From contig OZ059900.1 of NCBI GenBank assembly GCA_964057225.1, forward strand, positions 20,785,638 through 20,849,637: a DNA stretch of 64,000 nt. Reading direction: 5' to 3'. Below are positions 49,579 through 63,500 of the stretch, one piece after another. Source of the DNA: Auanema rhodensis. Taxonomy: Eukaryota; Nematoda; Chromadorea; Rhabditida; Rhabditidae. Both the position numbers and the translations under genes were made by a program. Each line of letters begins with the position of its first letter. Position 1 is the first letter of the stretch. Under the pieces are notes generated by a model. That model was not told the DNA's origin, searched no databases, and worked only from the letters and a program-made list of their open reading frames with translations.

Positions 49579-52500
49579 TTTTTTAGTGTTCAGCATGTGA
49601 AATGCTTCATTTTAGTATGTAACAGGCTGAAATTCGTTGCATTTGACGACTCATATGAACAAAAATCGATTTAATCAATATTAGCCATAAGGGGCGTGCC
49701 CTCAGAATATGCTAATTTCCTTAATTTTCTAACCCCTGTTTTGTTGTCGTGAAAGTGGAACTAGACGTTGTAGGAACAATTTTGAGCTAGGTTTCATTGA
49801 CATTGCATGAGTTTGAACACATGAAATCGTAAGTCAAAACCTTGTTTACAGCGAAATTTCCAAAAACTGGTTTTCCAGCATAATAAAATATTTCTCATGG
49901 GAAATACTGTGTTTTTGTATTTTTCTAGTGTTCAGCATGTAAAATGCTTCATTTTAGTATGTAACACGCTGAAATTCGTTGCATTTGACGACTCATATGA
50001 ACAAAAATCGATTTAATCAATATTAGCCATAAGGGGCGTGCCCTCAGAATATGCTAATTTCCTTAATTTTCTAACCCCTGTTTTTTGTCGTGAAAGTGGA
50101 ACTAGACGTTGTAGGAACAATTTTGAGCTAGGTTTCATTGACATTGCATGAGTTTGAACACATGAAATCGTAAGTCAAAACCTTGTTTACAGCGAAATTT
50201 CCAAAAACTGGTTTTCCAGCATAATAAAATATTTCTCATGGGAAATACTGTGTTTTTGTATTTTTATAGTGTTCAGCATGTAAAATGCTTCATTTTAGTA
50301 TGTAACACGCTGAAATTCGTTGCATTTGACGACTCATATGAACAAAAATCGATTTAATCAATATTAGCCATAAGGGGCGTGCCCTCAGAATATGCTAATT
50401 TCCTTAATTTTCTAACCCCTGTTTTTTTGTCGTGAAAGTGGAACTAGACGTTGTACGAACAATTTTGAGCTAGGTTTCATTGACATTGCATGAGTTTGAA
50501 CACATGAAATCGTAAGTCAAAACCTTGTTTACAGCGAACTTTCCAAAAACTGGTTTTCCAGCATAATAAAATATTTCTCATGGGAAATACTGTGTTTTTG
50601 TATTTTTCTAGTGTTCAGCATGTGAAATGCTTCATTTTAGTATGTAACAGGCTGAAATTCGTTGCATTTGACGACTCATATGAACAAAAATCGATTTAAT
50701 CAATATTAGCCATAAGGGGCGTGCCCTCAGAATATGCTAATTTCCTTAATTTTCTAACCCCTGTTTTGTTGTCGTGAAAGTGGAACTAGACGTTGTAGGA
50801 ACAATTTTGAGCTAGGTTTCATTGACATTGCATGAGTTTGAACACATGAAATCGTAAGTCAAAACCTTGTTTACAGCGAAATTTCCAAAAACTGGTTTTC
50901 CAGCATAATAAAATATTTCTCATGGGAAATACTGTGTTTTTGTATTTTTCTAGTGTTCAGCATGTAAAATGCTTCATTTTAGTATGTAACACGCTGAAAT
51001 TCGTTGCATTTGACGACTCATATGAACAAAAATCGATTTAATCAATATTAGCCATAAGGGGCGTGCCCTCAGAATATGCTAATTTCCTTAATTTTCTAAC
51101 CCCTGTTTTTTGTCGTGAAAGTGGAACTAGACGTTGTAGGAACAATTTTGAGCTAGGTTTCATTGACATTGCATGAGTTTGAACACATGAAATCGTAAGT
51201 CAAAACCTTGTTTACAGCGAAATTTCCAAAAACTGGTTTTCCAGCATAATAAAATATTTCTCATGGGAAATACTGTGTTTTTGTATTTTTATAGTGTTCA
51301 GCATGTAAAATGCTTCATTTTAGTATGTAACACGCTGAAATTCGTTGCATTTGACGACTCATATGAACAAAAATCGATTTAATCAATATTAGCCATAAGG
51401 GGCGTGCCCTCAGAATATGCTAATTTCCTTAATTTTCTAACCCCTGTTTTTTTGTCGTGAAAGTGGAATTAGACGTTGTAGGAACAATTTTGAGCTAGGT
51501 TTCATTGACATTGCATGAGTTTGAACACATGAAATCGTAAGTCAAAACCTTGTTTACAGCGAAACTTCCAAAAACTGGTTTTCCAGCATAATAAAATATT
51601 TCTCATGGGAAATACTGTGTTTTTGTATTTTTCTAGTGTTCAGCATGTAAAATGATTCATTTTAGTATGTAACACGCTGAAATTCGTTGCATTTGACGAC
51701 TCATATGAACAAAAATCGATTTAATCAATATTAGCCATAAGGGGCGTGCCCTCAGAATATGCTAATTTCCTTAATTTTCTAACCCCTGTTTTGTTGTCGT
51801 GAAAGTGGAACTAGACGTTGTAGGAACAATTTTGAGCTAGGTTTCATTGACATTGCATGAGTTTGAACACATGAAATCGTAAGTCAAAACCTTGTTTACA
51901 GCGAAATTTCCAAAAACTGGTTTTCCAGCATAATAAAATATTTCTCATGGGAAATACTGTGTTTTTGTATTTTTCTAGTGTTCAGCATGTAAAATGCTTC
52001 ATTTTAGTATGTAACACGCTGAAATTCGTTGCATTTGACGACTCATATGAACAAAAATCGATTTAATCAATATTAGCCATAAGGGGCGTGCCCTCAGAAT
52101 ATGCTAATTTCCTTAATTTTCTAACCCCTGTTTTTTGTCGTGAAAGTGGAACTAGACGTTGTAGGAACAATTTTGAGCTAGGTTTCATTGACATTGCATG
52201 AGTTTGAACACATGAAATCGTAAGTCAAAACCTTGTTTACAGCGAAATTTCCAAAAACTGGTTTTCCAGCATAATAAAATATTTCTCATGGGAAATACTG
52301 TGTTTTTGTATTTTTATAGTGTTCAGCATGTAAAATGCTTCATTTTAGTATGTAACACGCTGAAATTCGTTGCATTTGACGACTCATATGAACAAAAATC
52401 GATTTAATCAATATTAGCCATAAGGGGCGTGCCCTCAGAATATGCTAATTTCCTTAATTTTCTAACCCCTGTTTTTTTGTCGTGAAAGTGGAATTAGACG

Positions 52501-52653
52501 TTGTAGGAACAATTTTGAGCTAGGTTTCATTGACATTGCATGAGTTTGAACACATGAAATCGTAAGTCAAAACCTTGTTTACAGCGAAACTTCCAAAAAC
52601 TGGTTTTCCAGCATAATAAAATATTTCTCATGGGAAATACTGTGTTTTTGTAT
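49579..52653 (-). repeat. Three tandem 3-monomer units (1,025 bp each)
   Basis: The units start at 49579, 50604 and 51629, spaced exactly 1,025 bp (3 x 342 minus one T). Each has a GTTTTGTTG monomer, then a 6-T monomer, then a TATAGTG monomer. The first two share AACAGGCTG in monomer one; the last two share GGAATTAGACG and GAAACTTCC in monomer three. That staggered sharing is expected of stepwise unit addition. Confidence 0.85.
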
Positions 52654-54019
52654 TTTTCTAGTGTTCAGCATGTAAAATGATTCATTTTAGTATGTAACAC
52701 GCTGAAATTCGTTGCATTTGACGACTCATATGAACAAAAATCGATTTAATCAATATTAGCCATAAGGGGCGTGCCCTCAGAATATGCTAATTTCCTTAAT
52801 TTTCTAACCCCTGTTTTTTTGTCGTGAAAGTGGAACTAGACGTTGTACGAACAATTTTGAGCTAGGTTTCATTGACATTGCATGAGTTTGAACACATGAA
52901 ATTGTAAGTCAAAACCTTGTTTACAGCGAAAATTCCAAAAACTGGTTTCCAGTATAATAAAATATTTCTCATGGGAAATACTGTGTTTTTGTATTTTTCT
53001 AGTGTTCAGCATGTAAAATGCTTCATTTAAGTATGTAACACGCTGAAATTCGTTGCATTTGACTACTCATATGAACAAAAATCGATTTAATCAATATTAG
53101 CCATAAGGGGCGTGCCCTCAGAATATGCTAATTTCCTTAATTTTCTAACCCCTGTTTTTTTGTCGTGAAAGTGGAACTAGACGTTGTACAAACAATTTTG
53201 AGCTAGGTTTCATTGACATTGCATGAGTTTGAACACATGAAATCGTAAGTCAAAACCTTGTTTACAGCGAAACTTCCAAAAACTGGTTTTCCAGCATAAT
53301 AAAATATTTCTCATGGGAAATACTGTGTTTTTGTATTTTTCTAGTGTTCAGCATGTAAAATGATTCATTTTAGTATGTAACACGCTGAAATTCGTTGCAT
53401 TTGACGACTCATATGAACAAAAATCGATTTAATCAATATTAGCCATAAGGGGCGTGCCCTCAGAATATGCTAATTTCCTTAATTTTCTAACCCCTGTTTT
53501 TTTGTCGTGAAAGTGGAACTAGACGTTGTACGAACAATTTTGAGCTAGGTTTCATTGACATTGCATGAGTTTGAACACATGAAATTGTAAGTCAAAACCT
53601 TGTTTACAGCGAAAATTCCAAAAACTGGTTTCCAGTATAATAAAATATTTCTCATGGGAAATACTGTGTTTTTGTATTTTTCTAGTGTTCAGCATGTAAA
53701 ATGCTTCATTTAAGTATGTAACACGCTGAAATTCGTTGCATTTGACTACTCATATGAACAAAAATCGATTTAATCAATATTAGCCATAAGGGGCGTGCCC
53801 TCAGAATATGCTAATTTCCTTAATTTTCTAACCCCTGTTTTTTTGTCGTGAAAGTGGAACTAGACGTTGTACAAACAATTTTGAGCTAGGTTTCATTGAC
53901 ATTGCATGAGTTTGAACACATGAAATCGTAAGTCAAAACCTTGTTTACAGCGAAATTTCCAAAAACTGGTTTTCCAGCATAATAAAATATTTCTCATGGG
54001 AAATACTGTGTTTTTGTAT
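52654..54019 (-). repeat. Tandem dimer duplication (2 x 683 bp)
   Basis: The units at 52654 and 53337 each contain a monomer with AAATGATTCATT, GAAATTGTAAG, GAAAATTCC and GGTTTCCAGTAT, then one with ATTTAAGTATG, GACTACTC and GTACAAAC. They match the pair at 47187-47869 and differ at GAAACTTCC against GAAATTTCC near their ends. Confidence 0.85.
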
Positions 54020-56411
54020 TTTTCTAGTGTTCAGCATGTGAAATGCTTCATTTTAGTATGTAACACGCTGAAATTCGTTAAATTTGACGACTCATATGAA
54101 CAAAAATCGATTTAATCAATATTAGCCATAAGGGGCGTGCCCTCAGAATATGCTAATTTCCTTAATTTTCTAACCCCTGTTTTTTGTCGTGAAAGTGGAA
54201 CTAGACGTTGTAGGAACAATTTTGAGCTAGGTTTCATTGACATTGCATGAGTTTGAACACATGAAATCGTAAGTCAAAACCTTGTTTACAGCGAAATTTC
54301 CAAAAACTGGTTTTCCAGCATAATAAAATATTTCTCATGGGAAATACTGTGTTTTTGTATTTTTATAGTGTTCAGCATGTAAAATGCTTCATTTTAGTAT
54401 GTAACACGCTGAAATTCGTTGCATTTGACGACTCATATGAACAAAAATCGATTTAATCAATATTAGACATAAGGGGCGTGCCCTCAGAATATGCTAATTT
54501 CCTTAATTTTCTAACCCCTGTTTTTTTGTCGTGAAAGTGGAATTAGACGTTGTAGGAACAATTTTGAGCTAGGTTTCATTGACATTGCATGAGTTTGAAC
54601 ACATGAAATCGTAAGTCAAAACCTTGTTTACAGCGAAACTTCCAAAAACTGGTTTTCCAGCATAATAAAATATTTCTCATGGGAAATACTGTGTTTTTGT
54701 AATTTTCTAGTGTTCAGCATGTAAAATACTTCATTTTAGTATGTAACACGATGAAATTCGTTGCATTTGACGACTCATATGAACAAAAATCGATTTAATC
54801 AATATTAGCCATAAGGGGCGTGCCCTCAGAATATGCTAATTTCCTAAATTTTCTAACCCCTGTTTTTTTGTCGTGAAAGTGGAACTAGACGTTGTACGAA
54901 CAATTTTGAGCTAGGTTTCATTGACATTGCATGAGTTTGAACACATGAAATCGTAAGTCAAAACCTTGTTTACAGCGAAATTTCCAAAAACTGGTTTTCC
55001 AGCATAATAAAATATTTCTCATGGGAAAAACTGTGTTTTTGTATTTTTCTAGTGTTCAGCATGTAAAATGCTTCATTTTAGTATGTAACACGCTGAAATT
55101 CGTTGCATTTGACGACTCATATGAACAAAAATCGATTTAATCAATATTAGCCATAAGGGGCGTGCCCTCAGAATATGCTAATTTCCTTAATTTTCTAACC
55201 CCTGTTTTTTTGTCGTGAAAGTGGAACTAGACGTTGTACGAACAATTTTGAGCTAGGTTTCATTGACATTGCATGAGTTTGAACACATGAAATCGTAAGT
55301 CAAAACCTTGTTTACAGCGAAAATTCCAAAAACTGGTTTCCAGTATAATAAAATATTTCTCATGGGAAATACTGTGTTTTTGTATTTTTCTAGTGTTCAG
55401 CATGTAAAATGCTTCATTTAAGTATGTAACACGCTGAAATTCGTTGCATTTGACTACTCATATGAACAAAAATCGATTTAATCAATATTAGCCATAAGGG
55501 GCGTGCCCTCAGAATATGCTAATTTCCTTAATTTTCTAACCCCTGTTTTTTTGTCGTGAAAGTGGAACTAGACGTTGTACAAACAATTTTGAGCTAGGTT
55601 TCATTGACATTGCATGAGTTTGAACACATGAAATCGTAAGTCAAAACCTTGTTTACAGCGAAATTTCCAAAAACTGGTTTTCCAGCATAATAAAATATTT
55701 CTCATGGGAAATACTGTGTTTTTGTATTTTTCTAGTGTTTAGCATGTAAAATACTTCATTTTAGTATGTAACACGCTGAAATTCGTTGCATTTGACGACT
55801 CATATGCACAAAAATCGATTTAATCAATATTAGCCATAAGGGGCGTGCCCTCAGAATATGCTAATTTCCTTAATTTTCTAACCCCTGTTTTTTTGTCGTG
55901 AAAGTGTAACTAGACGTTGTACGAACAATTTTGAGCTAGGTTTCATTGACATTGCATGAGTTTGAACACATGAAATCGTAAGTCAAAACCTTGTTTACAG
56001 CGAAATTTCCAAAAACTGGTTTTCCAGCATAATAAAATATTTCTTATGGGAAATACTGTGTTTTTGTATTTTTCTAGTGTTCAGCATGTAAAATACTTCA
56101 TTTTAGTATGTAACACGCTGAAATTCGTTGCATTTGACGACTCATATGAACAAAAATCGATTTAATCAATATTAGCCATAAGGGGCGTGCCCTCAGAATA
56201 TGCTAATTTCCTAAATTTTCTAACCCCTGTTTTTTTGTCGTGAAAGTGGAACTAGACGTTGTACGAACAGTTTTGAGCTAGGTTTCATTGACATTGCATG
56301 AGTTTGAACACATGAAATCGTAAGTCAAAACCTTGTTTACAGCGAAATTTCCAAAAACTGGTTTTCCAGCATAATAAAATATTTCTCATGGGAAAAACTG
56401 TGTTTTTGTAT

Positions 56412-59400
56412 TTTTCTAGTGTTCAGCATGTAAAATGCTTCATTTCAGTATGTAACACGCTGAAATTCGTTGCATTTGACGACTCATATGAACAAAAATC
56501 GATTTAATCAATATTAGCCATAAGGGGCGTGCCCTCAGAATATGCTAATTTCCTTAATTTTCTAACCCCTGTTTTTTTGTCGTGAAAGTGGAACTAGACG
56601 TTGTACGAACAATTTTGAGCTAGGTTTCATTGACATTGCATGAGTTTGAACACATGAAATCGTAAGTCAAAACCTTGTTTACAGCGAAATTTCCAAAAAC
56701 TGGTTTTCCAGCATAATAAACAATTTCTTATGGGAAATACTGTGTTTTTGTATTTTTCTAGTGTTCAGCATGTAAAATACTTCATTTTAGTATGTAACAC
56801 GCTGAAATTCGTTGCATTTGACGACTCATATGAACAAAAATCGATTTAATCAATATTAGCCATAAGGGGCGTGCCCTCAGAATATGCTAATTTCCTAAAT
56901 TTTCTAACCCCTGTTTTTTTGTCGTGAAAATGGAACTAGACGTTGTACGAACAGTTTTGAGCTAGGTTTCATTGACATTGCATGAGTTTGAACACATGAA
57001 ATCGTAAGTCAAAACCTTGTTTACAGCGAAATTTCCAAAAACTGGTTTTCCAGCATAATAAAATATTTCTCATGGGAAATACTGTGTTTTTGTATTTTTA
57101 TAGTGTTCAGCATGTAAAATGCTTCACTTTAGTATGTAACACGCTGAAATTCGTTGCATTTGACGACTCATATGAACAAAAATCGATTTAATCAATATTA
57201 GCCATAAGGGTCGTGCCCTCAGAATATGCTAATTTCCTTAATTTTCTAACCCCTGTTTTTTTGTCGTGAAAGTGGAACTAGACGTTGTAGGAACAGTTTT
57301 GAGCTAGGTTTCATTGACATTGCATGAGTTTGAACACATGAAATCGTAAGTCAAAACCTTGTTTACAGCGAAATTTCCAAAAAGTGGTTTTCCAGCATAA
57401 TAAAATATTTCTCATGGGAAATACTGTGTTTTTGTATTTTTCTAGTGTTCAGCATGTAAAATGCTTCATTTTAGTATGTAACACGCTGAAATTCGTTGCA
57501 TTTGACGACTCATATGAACAAAAATCGATTTAATCAATATTAGCCATAAGGGGCGTGCCCTCAGAATATGCTAATTTCCTTAATTTTCTAACCCCTGTTT
57601 TTTGTCGTGAAAGTGGAACTAGACGTTGTAGGAACAATTTTGAGCTAGGTTTCATTGACATTGCATGAGTTTGAACACATGAAATCGTAAGTCAAAACCT
57701 TGTTTACAGCGAAATTTCCAAAAACTGGTTTTCCAGCATAATAAAATATTTCTCATGGGAAATACTGTGTTTTTGTACTTTTCTAGTGTTCAGCATGTAA
57801 AATACTTCATTTTAGTATGTAACACGCTGAAATTCGTTGCATTTGACGACTCATATGAACAAAAATCGATTTAATCAATATTAGCCATAAGGGGCGTGCC
57901 CTCAGAATATGCTAATTTCCTAAATTTTCTAACCCCTGTTTTTTTGTCGTGAAAGTGGAACTAGACGTTGTACGAACAATTTTGAGCTAGGTTTCATTGA
58001 CATTGCATGAGTTTGAACACATGAAATCGTAAGTCATAACCTTGTTTACAGCGAAATTTCCAAAAACTGGTTTTCCAGCATAATAAAATATTTCTCATGG
58101 GAAATACTGTGTTTTTGTATTTTTCTAGTGTTCAGCATGTAAAATACTTCATTTTAGTTTGTAACACGCTGAAATTCGTTGCATTTGACGACTTATATGA
58201 ACAAAAATCGATTTAATCAATATTAGCCATAAGGGGCGTGCCCTCAGAATATGCTAATTTCCTAAATTTTCTAACCCCTGTTTTTTTGTCGTGAAAGTGG
58301 AACTAGACGTTGTACGAACAATTTTGAGCTAGGTTTTATTGACATTGCATGAGTTTGAACACATGAAATCGTAAGTCAAAACCTTGTTTACAGCGAAAAT
58401 TCCAAAAACTGGTTTCCAGCATAATAAAATATTTCTCATGGGAAATACTGTGTTTTTGTATTTTTCTAGTGTTCAGCATGTAAAATGCTTCATTTAAGTA
58501 TGTAACACGCTGAAATTCGTTGCATTTGACTACTCATATGAACAAAAATCGATTTAATCAATATTAGCCATAAGGGGCGTGCCCTCAGAATATGCTAATT
58601 TCCTTAATTTTCTAACCCCTGTTTTTTTGTCGTGAAAGTGGAACTAGACGTTGTACGAACAATTTTGAGCTAGGTTTCATTGACATTGCATGAGTTTGAA
58701 CACATGAAATCGTAAGTCAAAATCTTGTTTACAGCGAAATTTCCAAAAACTGGTTTTCCAGCATAATAAAATATTTCTTATGGGAAATACTGTGTTTTTG
58801 TATTTCTCTAGTGTTCAGCATGTAAAATACTTCATTTTAGTATGTAACACGCTGAAATTCGTTGCATTTGACGACTCATATGAACAAAAATCGATTTAAT
58901 CAATATTAGCCATAAGGGGCGTGCCCTCAGAATATGCTAATTTCCTTAATTTTCTAACCCCTGTTTTTTTGTCGTGAAAGTGGAACTAGACGTTGTACGA
59001 ACAGTTTTGAGCTAGGTTTCATTGACATTGCATGAGTTTGAACACATGAAATCGTAAGTCAAAACCTTGTTTACAGCGAAATTTCCAAAAACTGGTTTTC
59101 CAGCATAATAAAATATTTCTCATGGGAAAAACTGTGTTTTTGTATTTTTCTAGTGTTCAGCATGTAAAATGCTTCATTTTAGTATGTAACACGCTGAAAT
59201 TCGTTGCATTTGACGACTCATATGAACAAAAATCGATTTAATCAATATTAGCCATAAGGGGCGTGCCCTCAGAATATGCTAATTTCCTTAATTTTCTAAC
59301 CCCTGTTTTTTGTCGTGAAAGTGGAACTAGACGTTGTACGAACAATTTTGAGCTAGGTTTCATTGACATTGCATGAGTTTGAACTCATGAAATCGTAAGT

Positions 59401-60511
59401 CAAAACCTTGTTTACAGCGAAATTTCCAAAAACTGGTTTTCCAGCATAATAAAATATTTCTCATGGGAAATACTGTGTTTTTGTACTTTTCTAGTGTTCA
59501 GCATGTAAAATACTTCATTTTAGTATGTAACACGCTGAAATTCGTTGCATTTGACGACTCATATGAACAAAAATCGATTTAATCAATATTAGCCATAAGG
59601 GGCGTGCCCTCAGAATATGCTAATTTCCTAAATTTTCTAACCCCTGTTTTTTTGTCGTGAAAGTGGAACTAGACGTTGTACGAACAATTTTGAGCTAGGT
59701 TTCATTGACATTGCATGAGTTTGAACACATGAAATCGTAAGTCATAACCTTGTTTACAGCGAAATTTCCAAAAACTGGTTTTCCAGCATAATAAAATATT
59801 TCTCATGGGAAATACTGTGTTTTTGTATTTTTCTAGTGTTCAGCATGTAAAATACTTCATTTTAGTTTGTAACACGCTGAAATTCGTTGCATTTGACGAC
59901 TTATATGAACAAAAATCGATTTAATCAATATTAGCCATAAGGGGCGTGCCCTCAGAATATGCTAATTTCCTAAATTTTCTAACCCCTGTTTTTTTGTCGT
60001 GAAAGTGGAACTAGACGTTGTACGAACAATTTTGAGCTAGGTTTTATTGACATTGCATGAGTTTGAACACATGAAATCGTAAGTCAAAACCTTGTTTACA
60101 GCGAAAATTCCAAAAACTGGTTTCCAGCATAATAAAATATTTCTCATGGGAAATACTGTGTTTTTGTATTTTTCTAGTGTTCAGCATGTAAAATGCTTCA
60201 TTTAAGTATGTAACACGCTGAAATTCGTTGCATTTGACGACTCATATGAACAAAAATCGATTTAATCAATATTAGCCATAAGGGGCGTGCCCTCAGAATA
60301 TGCTAATTTCCTAAATTTTCTAACCCCTGTTTTTTTGTCGTGAAAGTGGAACTAGACGTTGTACGAACAGTTTTGAGCTAGGTTTCATTGACATTGCATG
60401 AGTTTGAACACATGAAATCGTAAGTCAAAACCTTGTTTACAGCGAAATTTCCAAAAACTGGTTTTCCAGCATAATAAAATATTTCTCATGGGAAAAACTG
60501 TGTTTTTGTAT
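56412..60511 (-). repeat. 12-monomer higher-order unit, copy 1 (4,100 bp)
   Basis: Every landmark here recurs exactly 4,100 bp downstream: ATTTCAGTATG, AACAATTTCTTATGGG, GCTTCACTTTAG with AAGGGTCG and AAAAAGTGG, TGTACTTTTC, AAGTCATAACC, AGTTTGTAAC with GACTTATATG, GGTTTTATTG, AATCTTGTTT, TATTTCTCTAG and TTTGAACTCATG. The only difference I found is A against G at 56930/61030. Identity begins within the previous monomer, near 56108, against 60208 in copy 2. Upstream of that the two copies carry different variants (AATACTTC against AATGCTTC with TTTAAG), so the crossover point is inside a monomer. The unit contains an internal 5-monomer duplication. Confidence 0.9.
57779..60169 (-). repeat. 5-monomer offset duplication (57779-58461 and 59487-60169)
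   Basis: Two monomers recur at 1,708 bp (five monomers minus two bases). The first has TGTACTTTTC, CCTAAATTTTC and AAGTCATAACC; the second has AGTTTGTAAC, GACTTATATG, GGTTTTATTG and GGTTTCCAGC. The duplication is nested in the 12-monomer unit and so predates it. Confidence 0.85.
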
Positions 60512-63500
60512 TTTTCTAGTGTTCAGCATGTAAAATGCTTCATTTCAGTATGTAACACGCTGAAATTCGTTGCATTTGACGACTCATATGAACAAAAATC
60601 GATTTAATCAATATTAGCCATAAGGGGCGTGCCCTCAGAATATGCTAATTTCCTTAATTTTCTAACCCCTGTTTTTTTGTCGTGAAAGTGGAACTAGACG
60701 TTGTACGAACAATTTTGAGCTAGGTTTCATTGACATTGCATGAGTTTGAACACATGAAATCGTAAGTCAAAACCTTGTTTACAGCGAAATTTCCAAAAAC
60801 TGGTTTTCCAGCATAATAAACAATTTCTTATGGGAAATACTGTGTTTTTGTATTTTTCTAGTGTTCAGCATGTAAAATACTTCATTTTAGTATGTAACAC
60901 GCTGAAATTCGTTGCATTTGACGACTCATATGAACAAAAATCGATTTAATCAATATTAGCCATAAGGGGCGTGCCCTCAGAATATGCTAATTTCCTAAAT
61001 TTTCTAACCCCTGTTTTTTTGTCGTGAAAGTGGAACTAGACGTTGTACGAACAGTTTTGAGCTAGGTTTCATTGACATTGCATGAGTTTGAACACATGAA
61101 ATCGTAAGTCAAAACCTTGTTTACAGCGAAATTTCCAAAAACTGGTTTTCCAGCATAATAAAATATTTCTCATGGGAAATACTGTGTTTTTGTATTTTTA
61201 TAGTGTTCAGCATGTAAAATGCTTCACTTTAGTATGTAACACGCTGAAATTCGTTGCATTTGACGACTCATATGAACAAAAATCGATTTAATCAATATTA
61301 GCCATAAGGGTCGTGCCCTCAGAATATGCTAATTTCCTTAATTTTCTAACCCCTGTTTTTTTGTCGTGAAAGTGGAACTAGACGTTGTAGGAACAGTTTT
61401 GAGCTAGGTTTCATTGACATTGCATGAGTTTGAACACATGAAATCGTAAGTCAAAACCTTGTTTACAGCGAAATTTCCAAAAAGTGGTTTTCCAGCATAA
61501 TAAAATATTTCTCATGGGAAATACTGTGTTTTTGTATTTTTCTAGTGTTCAGCATGTAAAATGCTTCATTTTAGTATGTAACACGCTGAAATTCGTTGCA
61601 TTTGACGACTCATATGAACAAAAATCGATTTAATCAATATTAGCCATAAGGGGCGTGCCCTCAGAATATGCTAATTTCCTTAATTTTCTAACCCCTGTTT
61701 TTTGTCGTGAAAGTGGAACTAGACGTTGTAGGAACAATTTTGAGCTAGGTTTCATTGACATTGCATGAGTTTGAACACATGAAATCGTAAGTCAAAACCT
61801 TGTTTACAGCGAAATTTCCAAAAACTGGTTTTCCAGCATAATAAAATATTTCTCATGGGAAATACTGTGTTTTTGTACTTTTCTAGTGTTCAGCATGTAA
61901 AATACTTCATTTTAGTATGTAACACGCTGAAATTCGTTGCATTTGACGACTCATATGAACAAAAATCGATTTAATCAATATTAGCCATAAGGGGCGTGCC
62001 CTCAGAATATGCTAATTTCCTAAATTTTCTAACCCCTGTTTTTTTGTCGTGAAAGTGGAACTAGACGTTGTACGAACAATTTTGAGCTAGGTTTCATTGA
62101 CATTGCATGAGTTTGAACACATGAAATCGTAAGTCATAACCTTGTTTACAGCGAAATTTCCAAAAACTGGTTTTCCAGCATAATAAAATATTTCTCATGG
62201 GAAATACTGTGTTTTTGTATTTTTCTAGTGTTCAGCATGTAAAATACTTCATTTTAGTTTGTAACACGCTGAAATTCGTTGCATTTGACGACTTATATGA
62301 ACAAAAATCGATTTAATCAATATTAGCCATAAGGGGCGTGCCCTCAGAATATGCTAATTTCCTAAATTTTCTAACCCCTGTTTTTTTGTCGTGAAAGTGG
62401 AACTAGACGTTGTACGAACAATTTTGAGCTAGGTTTTATTGACATTGCATGAGTTTGAACACATGAAATCGTAAGTCAAAACCTTGTTTACAGCGAAAAT
62501 TCCAAAAACTGGTTTCCAGCATAATAAAATATTTCTCATGGGAAATACTGTGTTTTTGTATTTTTCTAGTGTTCAGCATGTAAAATGCTTCATTTAAGTA
62601 TGTAACACGCTGAAATTCGTTGCATTTGACTACTCATATGAACAAAAATCGATTTAATCAATATTAGCCATAAGGGGCGTGCCCTCAGAATATGCTAATT
62701 TCCTTAATTTTCTAACCCCTGTTTTTTTGTCGTGAAAGTGGAACTAGACGTTGTACGAACAATTTTGAGCTAGGTTTCATTGACATTGCATGAGTTTGAA
62801 CACATGAAATCGTAAGTCAAAATCTTGTTTACAGCGAAATTTCCAAAAACTGGTTTTCCAGCATAATAAAATATTTCTTATGGGAAATACTGTGTTTTTG
62901 TATTTCTCTAGTGTTCAGCATGTAAAATACTTCATTTTAGTATGTAACACGCTGAAATTCGTTGCATTTGACGACTCATATGAACAAAAATCGATTTAAT
63001 CAATATTAGCCATAAGGGGCGTGCCCTCAGAATATGCTAATTTCCTTAATTTTCTAACCCCTGTTTTTTTGTCGTGAAAGTGGAACTAGACGTTGTACGA
63101 ACAGTTTTGAGCTAGGTTTCATTGACATTGCATGAGTTTGAACACATGAAATCGTAAGTCAAAACCTTGTTTACAGCGAAATTTCCAAAAACTGGTTTTC
63201 CAGCATAATAAAATATTTCTCATGGGAAAAACTGTGTTTTTGTATTTTTCTAGTGTTCAGCATGTAAAATGCTTCATTTTAGTATGTAACACGCTGAAAT
63301 TCGTTGCATTTGACGACTCATATGAACAAAAATCGATTTAATCAATATTAGCCATAAGGGGCGTGCCCTCAGAATATGCTAATTTCCTTAATTTTCTAAC
63401 CCCTGTTTTTTGTCGTGAAAGTGGAACTAGACGTTGTACGAACAATTTTGAGCTAGGTTTCATTGACATTGCATGAGTTTGAACTCATGAAATCGTAAGT